From positions 1 to 64,000 of the forward strand of contig QQUA01000016.1 in the NCBI GenBank assembly GCA_008501825.1: a DNA stretch of 64,000 bases. The letters run 5' to 3'. The DNA comes from Planctomycetota bacterium. GTDB lineage: Bacteria; Planctomycetota; UBA1135. The notes beneath the pieces are model-generated. The model was not told the DNA's origin and made no database searches. It was given only the letters and a program-made list of their open reading frames with translations. How positions within the stretch are numbered: the stretch's first letter is position 1; each line of letters begins with the position of its first letter. Shown in pieces: positions 56,549 to 64,000 of the stretch. The position numbers were made by a program, and so were the translations under genes.

Positions 56549-57262
56549 ATGAAGCCCTTGCTTCTGGCCAAAATGGGCTCCACGGTTTCCAGTTTGCAAC
56601 CGCGCCGTGGAGATTTTGAAGATTGGTTCCTGGATGGATTGGGCATTCCCAAGGAGGCTTTGCTTCTGGTTCGGGTGGCGGAAGGCGAACCCCTTCCTGC
56701 TCCGGAACGGGTGGGTGGTGCCATCTTCACCGGCTCCCCGGCCATGATCAGCGATCGCCCCTCTTGGAGTTTGGCTACGGAGGCGTGGCTGCAAGCCTTT
56801 CTACCGTTCCAACAACCGGTCTTGGGCGTTTGTTATGGACACCAACTGGTGGCCCAAGCTTTGGGTGGAGAAGCTGGATGGAACCACCATGGCAGGGAAA
56901 TCGGCAGCATTGAAGTTCACCTTCACGACGCCGCTCAAAGCGACCCCTTATTCGGTGAACTAAGTTCCCCCTTCGTTGCCCAAGCTTCCCACAGTCAATC
57001 GGTCTTGCGCCTACCGCCGCAATCGACCTTGCTGGCCGGCAACGGCCACGATCCTCATCAGGCCTTCCGTTGGGGCGATCGGGTTTGGGGCACCCAATTC
57101 CACCCGGAATTCGACGGCGACATTGCCGCCGGTTACGTTCGCGACCGTGGAGAAGCCTTGAAAGCCGAAGGTCTCGATCCCCAAGCTCTGTTGCAAAAAT
57201 GCCGGGACAGTCCAGCCGGCGATCAAATCCTGAAAGCCTTTGCCAGGCTATGCTTCTCCTAA
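56549..57262 (+). CDS. class I glutamine amidotransferase (GMP synthase GATase-like)
   Basis: FTGSPAMISDRPSW, VLGVCYGHQLVAQALGG (nucleophile Cys), GTQFHPEFDGD. Confidence 0.9.
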   Translation: MKPLLLAKMGSTVSSLQPRRGDFEDWFLDGLGIPKEALLLVRVAEGEPLPAPERVGGAIFTGSPAMISDRPSWSLATEAWLQAFLPFQQPVLGVCYGHQLVAQALGGEAGWNHHGREIGSIEVHLHDAAQSDPLFGELSSPFVAQASHSQSVLRLPPQSTLLAGNGHDPHQAFRWGDRVWGTQFHPEFDGDIAAGYVRDRGEALKAEGLDPQALLQKCRDSPAGDQILKAFARLCFS

Positions 57263-57279
57263 GCCCCCCACCCTCGATC

Positions 57280-58077
57280 ATGCGAATCTTTTTCCTCCTT
57301 TGTCTGGTCCCGCTTTGGGCCGCCTCCCCGACCCTGGCGCCGGCGCCGGTAGAACCCCTCCAAGTCCTTTGGATCGGCAATAGCTACACCGCTCAAACCC
57401 AGGCTTATCTTGCCGGCTTCGTCGCCGCGGACGCCTCCGTCGAATTAGAAGCCGGGGTGGCCACTCAAGGTGGCTGGACCCTTTGGGATCACTATGCCAA
57501 CCGCTTGCGACCGTCCTACGACGGCAACACCCGAAGTTTGGAGCAGAAGCTCCAGGAAAAGACCTGGGACGTGGTCATTCTCCAGGAACAATCCACCAGG
57601 CCGTCTCAAGCCTGGCTTGGTAACCCGTCGGAATTGGCGGCGTTCAAGGACGGAGTCCTGCAGTTGGATGCTTACGTCCGCCAGTGGGCGCCTAACGCCA
57701 CCCTGCGCTATTTCCAAACTTGGCCGCGAGCCCAAGGCGCGGCTTATCTGCAGGCTTATTTCGGCAATGAACCGCTGGCCATGCACAAAGCCACCCGGGC
57801 CGCCTATGGAGCCGCCGCGGCAGCGACCATGACTTTGATTACCCCGGTAGGCGATGCTTGGATGTATTCGATGGACCAGAATCCGGCATTGGATTTACAC
57901 AAGCCGGATCTTTCTCATCCCGACGTCCCCGGCGCTTATTTGACCGGAGCCGTGTTCTACGCCTTTTTGTTCGAGAAGAGCCCGCAAGGCTCCAGCTTCC
58001 AAGCCAATCTTTCCACCACCGACAGCGCTTGGTTGCAAACTGTTGCCTATCGGACGTGGATTCGTCTCGGCTCCTGA
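57280..58077 (+). CDS. secreted SGNH/GDSL-like hydrolase
   Basis: Signal peptide MRIFFLLCLVPLWAASPTLA; VLWIGNSYT block I; WDVVILQEQSTRPSQ; C-terminal LSHPDVPGAYLTG. Confidence 0.8.
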   Translation: MRIFFLLCLVPLWAASPTLAPAPVEPLQVLWIGNSYTAQTQAYLAGFVAADASVELEAGVATQGGWTLWDHYANRLRPSYDGNTRSLEQKLQEKTWDVVILQEQSTRPSQAWLGNPSELAAFKDGVLQLDAYVRQWAPNATLRYFQTWPRAQGAAYLQAYFGNEPLAMHKATRAAYGAAAAATMTLITPVGDAWMYSMDQNPALDLHKPDLSHPDVPGAYLTGAVFYAFLFEKSPQGSSFQANLSTTDSAWLQTVAYRTWIRLGS

Positions 58078-58082
58078 ATGGG

Positions 58083-58116
58083 TAAAGAAAAGCACCCGAC
58101 GGATTCCGCCGGGCGC
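58083..58116 (-). terminator. Rho-independent terminator
   Basis: Minus strand GCGCCCGGCGG-AAT-CCGTCGGGTGC-TTTTCTTTA. Confidence 0.85.
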
Positions 58117-58302
58117 AAAGGAGATGGGTTGCGGTCGCTGAAAGCGGCCATCAAGCAAGCCGAAGCTTGGCCGGGGCTTGGCCCCTACGCAGCCAACTCA
58201 CGGCAAGACCGGCCAAAAGGGTGAGCAGCGCCATGGCGAACAAGGTGCCGACGCCGGAGCATTCGACCCCCGAGCTCTTTCGTTACGGAAAGAAAGGAAA
58301 AC

Positions 58303-59628
58303 TTATTCGCCGCCCATGGAATCGCTCTCCACCCGTCGCCACCGGCGGCGTTCCTTCTCCTCTTTGGGAGGTCCGATGGAAAGCATCATGGCAATCGGCT
58401 TGGTTTGTTCCAGATTGGCCAAAATAATTTGCAAGGTCGAGGTAATGGGCACTGCCAAGAAAGTCCCCACGACTCCCCACAATCCGGCCCAAACCACCAC
58501 GGACACGATAATCACCAGCGGGGAGAGGTTGAGTTCCCGACCCAGGATCTTCGGTTCCAGAAAGGATCCCAAGGTCAGGTTCACGGTCAAATAGATCACC
58601 AAAACCAACAAAGCGGTGCCGCCGCCATGGGTGGTCATGGCAACCACCGTGGGAAATATGGAAGCGATAATGCTGCCAAAAGTGGGAATAAAGTTCATCA
58701 TGAAGGTTAAAAAGCCGAACAGCTCGGCATAGGGAACTTCCAACTGCTGAAGGGCCGTATAACACAAGGCTCCGGTGGCCAAAGACACCACGGTCTTCAC
58801 GCCGAGGTATTTTTGAATTCCTTTGCCAATGGTGTGTAAAACCTCGCTGGCTTCCTCCCGGCGATCACCGGCGGCCGCCAAGATCTTTCGTCGAAAGACC
58901 GCCTGTTCGGCGAAAATGAACAGCATATAGATGACCACCAGGGTCAAGCCGCGCAAGAAACCGATGCCACCACCGAGAATCCCGGGAGCAATGCTCTGAG
59001 GATCCAATTCCTCCAGGAAATTGCGCGCCATGTCCAAGGCTGGTTTGGGCACCCGGGTTTGCCCCAGCCGAGTCAGAATGTCTTGCCGGACCTTGTCCCA
59101 ACCAGTAGGCCCCTCCTCCTCCTTCGCAGCCTCTGAATCCGAGGACTCCGGAGTCGAGCTTTCCTCCATTGGATCCTGTTTGGGATCCAGTTCGGCTTCT
59201 CCCTGGATTGGATTCAGTCCTTCCCGGCCTGGCTCCGGATCCTGTAAGGCTTCGCTGGAATCCTCTACTCCTTCCTCGACACGGCTTCCTTCGCCGTTTT
59301 CCGCATTCTCCACCGCCGGCGCCCCGGGCTCCAGGCTGCCTTCCACCGCCGGCATTTGCTCGCCGAAAAAGGAAGCTACGTTTTCCTGGACCAAGATGCC
59401 CAGGCGGGCAACACCCAGGAAGAATAAAGTGACCAAACCGACCACGGTCAACGCCGGAGGGATATACCAGCGCTTCAGCAAAACCACCAAGGGTTGCAGC
59501 ATGGTGGCCAAAAACATGGCAATGACCAGCGGCTGCAAAATGCTGGCTCCGACGTGCAACACCCACCCCACCAAAACGGTGGCCACCACCGCCAGGAGGT
59601 ATGTGTTTTGTCGACCGGGTTTGGCCAT
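58303..59628 (-). CDS. AI-2E family transporter (PerM-like)
   Basis: HVGASILQPLVIAMFLATMLQPLV; LFGFLTFMMNFIPTFGSIIASIFP; NLTLGSFLEPKILGRELNLSPLVIIVSVVVWAGLWGVVGTFLAVPITS. Confidence 0.92.
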   Translation of the reverse strand: MAKPGRQNTYLLAVVATVLVGWVLHVGASILQPLVIAMFLATMLQPLVVLLKRWYIPPALTVVGLVTLFFLGVARLGILVQENVASFFGEQMPAVEGSLEPGAPAVENAENGEGSRVEEGVEDSSEALQDPEPGREGLNPIQGEAELDPKQDPMEESSTPESSDSEAAKEEEGPTGWDKVRQDILTRLGQTRVPKPALDMARNFLEELDPQSIAPGILGGGIGFLRGLTLVVIYMLFIFAEQAVFRRKILAAAGDRREEASEVLHTIGKGIQKYLGVKTVVSLATGALCYTALQQLEVPYAELFGFLTFMMNFIPTFGSIIASIFPTVVAMTTHGGGTALLVLVIYLTVNLTLGSFLEPKILGRELNLSPLVIIVSVVVWAGLWGVVGTFLAVPITSTLQIILANLEQTKPIAMMLSIGPPKEEKERRRWRRVESDSMGGE

Positions 59629-59666
59629 GGTCAGATTTTAGGCTTCGGATCGGAATTCGGGCAGCC

Positions 59667-60104
59667 TTAAGCGGGCTTCTGTTCGCTTTCAGATTCCAAA
59701 ATCAAGCTGCGAAGGCTTTCGTTGTGTTGCAACCATTCACGCTGCAAGCCGGCCGGAATTCGACTTTCTTTTAGGACTTCTTCGAGGATGGTCTGACGCC
59801 GATCGAAATGCCCGCGAAGGATGCCCAGTCCGCGATGAACTTCTCTCATGCCGCGTCCGGTATAGGGCCTGGAATCTCCGAACAAACGAAGCGTCCATTC
59901 CCACTCCTTGGCGATTAAACGAGCCCGATCCTTGCCCCGAAACAAATACCCGATCATCAGATCCTCGAACACTCGATCGTAGAACCGCTCCAGGACCTCC
60001 AGCACCCAGGCCGGTTCCCAGGCTTCGGGTTTCTCGCCCGGGGCTCCTGCATCGCTCAGGTCCCCGGAGTCGGCTCCGGCTTGCTGCCGTGAATCCAGCG
60101 CCAT
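59667..60104 (-). CDS. truncated hemoglobin-like protein
   Basis: VLERFYDRVFEDLMIGYLF, RLFGDSRPYTGRGMREVHRGLGILRGHFD with proximal His in VHRGL. Confidence 0.78.
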   Translation of the reverse strand: MALDSRQQAGADSGDLSDAGAPGEKPEAWEPAWVLEVLERFYDRVFEDLMIGYLFRGKDRARLIAKEWEWTLRLFGDSRPYTGRGMREVHRGLGILRGHFDRRQTILEEVLKESRIPAGLQREWLQHNESLRSLILESESEQKPA

Positions 60105-60141
60105 GCCTTCATCCTAGAGGCCTCTTTCCTAAGCTGGGGCC

Positions 60142-60804
60142 ATGAAACCCGAACAAGCCCTGACTCCCTTGCAGTTGCGGGTACTCGGCGTCTTGGTGGA
60201 AAAAGCCATGACCACCCCGGATCAATATCCGCTCAGCCTCAACGCCCTTACTGCCGGCTGCAATCAAAAATCCAACCGCGACCCCGTCATGGCCTTGGAA
60301 GAGGAGCAAGTCTTGGAAGCGGTCGATCAGCTCCGTCAAGCCGGCCTGGCTTACGCCGTGCATACCAGCGGCGGCAGAGTCCAACGCTATCAGCACAACG
60401 CCCGGGAAGGGTTGGAACTGGGGCCGGAAGCCTTACCGCTAATGACCGAACTTTGGCTGCGAGGAACCCAGACCGCCGGCGAACTTCGCAGCCGGGTGCA
60501 GCGCATGAAGCGTTTCGATTCTTTGCAGCAATTGCAAGCTTGCCTGGACCAATTGGTGCAAGAGCAATGGGTGGAACGTCACCCGCCGGCGGCAGGCAGC
60601 CGAGCGCCCCGATATCGTCATGGTTGGGATCAGCGGCCACTGCCGGAACCGGCTTCGAAACCGGCGCCCACAGCGCCGGCTAAGTCCGCTACCGGCCAAG
60701 ATTGGGAAAACCGGCTCGCGGCTTTGGAAGCCCGGGTGGCAAGCCTGGAAGCGGCCCTTGGAAGAAACCCACAACCGGATTCGGAATCGGCCGAAGACGC
60801 CTAA
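60142..60804 (+). CDS. YceH/DUF480 family protein
   Basis: [57 protein letters not shown]. Confidence 0.93.
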   Translation: MKPEQALTPLQLRVLGVLVEKAMTTPDQYPLSLNALTAGCNQKSNRDPVMALEEEQVLEAVDQLRQAGLAYAVHTSGGRVQRYQHNAREGLELGPEALPLMTELWLRGTQTAGELRSRVQRMKRFDSLQQLQACLDQLVQEQWVERHPPAAGSRAPRYRHGWDQRPLPEPASKPAPTAPAKSATGQDWENRLAALEARVASLEAALGRNPQPDSESAEDA

Positions 60805-62021
60805 GCGATGACCTTGTAGCGGCGACCGATTTTGATGAAGGCTTCGACCGCCCGTTGCAAGTGGTCCTCGGTGTGGGCAGCCGAAATCTGAACTCGAATC
60901 CTGGCCTCTCCCTTGGGCACCACCGGGTAGGAAAAGCCGATCACGTAAATGCCTTCCCCGAGGAGATCCCGAGCCATGTCGTTGGCCAGGCGTGCGTCTC
61001 CAAGCATGATCGGCACGATCGGATGAACGCCTTCGGGAATTTGGAATCCGGCATCGACCATGGCCCGGCGGAAAAAGGCGGTGTTGCGCTCCAATCTGTC
61101 CCGCAACTCCGTGGTGGTACTCAGCCGATCCATGACTGCAATGCTGGCGGCGGTGATACTGGGAGCGACCGAGTTGGAAAATAAGTACGGCCGGCTCCGC
61201 TGCCTCAACAAAGCGACGACGGAAGCTCGAGCGGCGGTAAAGCCACCGGAAGCTCCGCCCAAGGCTTTCCCCAAGGTCGAAGTGATGATGTCGACTCTAC
61301 CCATGACACCGCAATGCTCATGAGTCCCCCGGCCTTGGGCCCCCATAAAACCGGTGGCATGGCTGTCGTCGACGTGAACCAAGGCGCCGTAACGCTCGGC
61401 CAAATCACAAATTTCCGGTAGCTTGGCCACGAAGCCGTCCATGGAAAACACGCCATCGGTGCAAATCAGCTTGCGCCGGGCGCCCTGTTCTTCCGCCTGC
61501 TGCAGGCACGCTTCCAATTCAGCCATGTCGCAATTGGCGTAACGAAAACGCTTGGCTTTGCAAAGCCGGACTCCGTCGATAATGGAAGCGTGGTTGAGGG
61601 CGTCGCTGATGATCGCGTCCTCGGCAGTCAGCAAGGTTTCGAACAAACCACCGTTGGCATCGAAACAACTGGTATAGAGAATGCAGTCTTCAAATCCGAG
61701 AAAAGCGGCGAGTTTGGCCTCCAATTCCTTGTGGATGTCTTGGGTACCACAAATGAACCGGACCGAAGACATGCCATAACCCCGCTGATCCAAACAGGAG
61801 CGGGCCGCTTCCACCACGCTGGGATCGTCGCTTAATCCCAGGTAGTTATTGGCACAAAAATTCAGGACGCCACTGCCGTCTTGCACCTGAATATCGGCGC
61901 CCTGGGGAGTCACGATGACCCGTTCTTCCTTCCACAAACCGGCTTGGCGGATCTCCTCAAGTTCGCTTTCAATTCCCTGCAGGAATTGGGCTTTGGCGGT
62001 ATCGGCAGTGGCTTCGCTCAT
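60801..62021 (-). CDS. kbl: glycine C-acetyltransferase (2-amino-3-ketobutyrate CoA ligase)
   Basis: [78 protein letters not shown]. Confidence 0.95.
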   Translation of the reverse strand: MSEATADTAKAQFLQGIESELEEIRQAGLWKEERVIVTPQGADIQVQDGSGVLNFCANNYLGLSDDPSVVEAARSCLDQRGYGMSSVRFICGTQDIHKELEAKLAAFLGFEDCILYTSCFDANGGLFETLLTAEDAIISDALNHASIIDGVRLCKAKRFRYANCDMAELEACLQQAEEQGARRKLICTDGVFSMDGFVAKLPEICDLAERYGALVHVDDSHATGFMGAQGRGTHEHCGVMGRVDIITSTLGKALGGASGGFTAARASVVALLRQRSRPYLFSNSVAPSITAASIAVMDRLSTTTELRDRLERNTAFFRRAMVDAGFQIPEGVHPIVPIMLGDARLANDMARDLLGEGIYVIGFSYPVVPKGEARIRVQISAAHTEDHLQRAVEAFIKIGRRYKVIA

Positions 62022-62078
62022 GACAAGGCTTAGTTTCCAGGTACGGGGGGGACAAGGGCCCAGGCGGAAGGCTGGGTT

Positions 62079-63179
62079 TCAGGCATCGCAATTCGGATCC
62101 AACACCACTTTGTGGGCTTCACCTCGATCCAGCAGTTGAATGCCCTCTTCGAAACCCTGAAGCGGCATGCGGTGGGTGACGATGTGCTCCACGTCCAAAC
62201 CGCGTTCCAGCAGGCCCAGCATTTCCGCCCAGGTGGAAAACATGCGGCGACCGACCACGCCTTTCAAAGTCAGCCCTTTGAAAATGACCTGGTCGCTGAA
62301 GTCGCGCAACTCCAAGTGCTGGCCGGAAGGAATCCCGAGCATCATCATCTTGCCGCCGGGGTAAAGCATCTCCAAACCGAAGTTGATGGCCGGCGGAGCG
62401 CCGCTCATTTCCAACACCACGTCCACGCCGCCGCGGGTTTGATCCCGAATCTTGGTGGCCAAGGCTTGCGGATCTTCTTCTGCCGGATTGTGGACGTAAA
62501 TCGGCGTATTGCCTTTGCACTGCGAGGCCCATTGACGGGCTCGCTGCAGATGTCCGGGAGAGATTTCGGTGATGGTCAGGGACGAGGCGCCTTCAAATTC
62601 CACCACCGCCGCCGCCATCGCCCCGATGGCTCCATACCCGCTGACCAGGACGTGTTTGCCGGCCACTGAGTTGGCCGCCTGTACGGTGTGAACGGCGTTG
62701 CCCAAGGCATCCAGAAAAGCTCCGATGTGGGGCGGCACGATTTCCGGATCCAGGCGTACCAGATTGCCCACCGGAACCACCACCCACTCGGCGAAACTGC
62801 CATTCCGACTCAGACCGGCAATTTGGGTGTTTTCGCAAACGTGGAAGTTGGACGCCTGGCAGGCCCGGCAGCGCCCGCAGACGATGTGCATTTCCGCGGA
62901 AACATACTCCCCCACCTTCCAATTCCGGACCCCTTCGCCGAGAGCATCGATGTGGCCGCAAAATTCGTGGCCGATGATGACCGGCGGCTTGGTGGTGCCG
63001 GCGATGGAAGCGTCCCAGTGGAATATGTGCCGGTCGGTTCCGCAAATGGCGGTTCGGGCAACCTTGATCCGAACCCAGCCGGGTGTTGGCTGGGGTACCG
63101 GAGCGTTTTCCAGGAAAACAGCGGCGCCCGGTTCCGGCCGGGCCATTTGGATGGCGCGCAAAGGGTTTTCTCCTGCCAA
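62079..63179 (-). CDS. tdh: L-threonine 3-dehydrogenase
   Basis: Zn-dependent MDR: ICGTDRHIFHWD, GHEFCGHI, CGRCRACQASNFHVCENTQIAG; upstream of kbl. Confidence 0.94.
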   Translation of the reverse strand: MAGENPLRAIQMARPEPGAAVFLENAPVPQPTPGWVRIKVARTAICGTDRHIFHWDASIAGTTKPPVIIGHEFCGHIDALGEGVRNWKVGEYVSAEMHIVCGRCRACQASNFHVCENTQIAGLSRNGSFAEWVVVPVGNLVRLDPEIVPPHIGAFLDALGNAVHTVQAANSVAGKHVLVSGYGAIGAMAAAVVEFEGASSLTITEISPGHLQRARQWASQCKGNTPIYVHNPAEEDPQALATKIRDQTRGGVDVVLEMSGAPPAINFGLEMLYPGGKMMMLGIPSGQHLELRDFSDQVIFKGLTLKGVVGRRMFSTWAEMLGLLERGLDVEHIVTHRMPLQGFEEGIQLLDRGEAHKVVLDPNCDA

Positions 63180-63263
63180 CGTGGACGGCTGAAATTCTAG
63201 CAGGCCCCCGTCGATCTCCGTCGGTCCCAGCCGGCTCCAATCGGGTCCAGCCGCCGGCCGGAT

Positions 63264-64000
63264 TCAATCTCGAAAAGCGTGGGCTAGAAAAACCGGCTCT
63301 TTTCCGGCTCCCACGGCCAATGCCCCGCCAAGCGCCAGACCACTGACCATCATGGAACTGCCCCCCCAGGAAACCATGGGCAAAGGCAGGCCGGTGGTCG
63401 GCCAAACTCCTAGGGTTACCCCGACGTTCAAGACTAAATGGGTTCCGAAATGAAGCCCCACCCCGGCGATGGCGTAACGGGTGAAAGGATCGCGGTAGCG
63501 AAGGGAACCGAACAAGGCGGCGAAGCCCAAGCTGGCGTACAACAGCAGAAAGCCGGTCGCTCCGAAAAATCCGAATTCTTCGGCCACCACGGGAAATACG
63601 AAATCATTGTGGCGTTCCGGCAGGCGATCCAAACGATTTTCCGGTCCTTGTCCCCATCCGAAACCGTGAAGGCGCCCGCTGCCTACCGCCAACTTGGAAT
63701 GCCAAAGGTGATAACCGGCGTCACTTTTTTCTTCCTGAGTGAGTTGATCCTGCCGCAGCCAAATGTCGACTCGCTGGCGCTGGTAGTCCTTTAAGGTCCA
63801 CCAACCGATCGGCGCCACGAACAGCGGAAGCAACAGACACCAGCGCAGAACTCGCCAAGGCGTTCCAGCGATGTAGGCCAAGCCGAAAAACAAGGGCACG
63901 AAAGACAAAGCGGTTCCCAAATCCGGCTGGGCCAAAATCAAAAGCGCGGGACCGAAAGTCAAAAACCCCGGGAAAAACAGATCGGAAAGGCGAGAAGGTT
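63264..64000 (-). CDS. rodA: rod-shape-determining SEDS protein RodA (partial, continues past the window)
   Basis: LAQPDLGTALSFVPLFFGLAYIAG, GRLHGFGWGQGPENRLDRLPERHNDFVFPVVAEEFGFFG, GLPLPMVSWGGSSMMVSG. Confidence 0.93.
   Translation of the reverse strand, partial: PSRLSDLFFPGFLTFGPALLILAQPDLGTALSFVPLFFGLAYIAGTPWRVLRWCLLLPLFVAPIGWWTLKDYQRQRVDIWLRQDQLTQEEKSDAGYHLWHSKLAVGSGRLHGFGWGQGPENRLDRLPERHNDFVFPVVAEEFGFFGATGFLLLYASLGFAALFGSLRYRDPFTRYAIAGVGLHFGTHLVLNVGVTLGVWPTTGLPLPMVSWGGSSMMVSGLALGGALAVGAGKEPVFLAHAFRD

Noticed and set aside
8941-64000. tRNA/rRNA genes in intergenic gaps
   Set aside because: I looked for tRNA T-loop-like GGTTCGAATCC patterns and cloverleaf arms in the gaps and saw none; a tRNAscan-SE run would be decisive.

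Overview
The window is a gene-dense, high-GC Gram-negative bacterial chromosome segment (kdsA, secretin and lipoproteins imply an outer membrane). Lineage cannot be fixed from sequence alone. It is mostly housekeeping and envelope genes: valS, kdsA, ybeY-phoH-cdsA-uppS-purA, rpsO-pnp, tdh-kbl, a partial rodA, T2SS-like gspK plus secretin, TPR and Ig-like lipoproteins, a KtrB/KtrA K+ system between two hybrid histidine kinases, a GH101/DUF5696-like secreted protein, and RND, POT and AI-2E transporters. The clearest mobile DNA is an IS1/IS1595-like insertion sequence, intact at 41668-42813 with 23-bp terminal inverted repeats. A second truncated copy sits at 1-203 in the same orientation. I recognised no CRISPR array, rRNA, tRNA, prophage or known defence island. 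Points worth a second look: the IS TIR supplying the C-terminus of a PLP enzyme gene, an apparent DDN transposase, a sigma-54 activator lacking the Walker B Glu, a YbeY lacking its third Zn His, an RD/RG-rich PNPase tail, a pseudo-receiver in a K+-locus kinase, an orphan CTERM-like peptide, and several uncharacterised envelope proteins. All calls come from reading motifs and the supplied ORF track; no searches were run.
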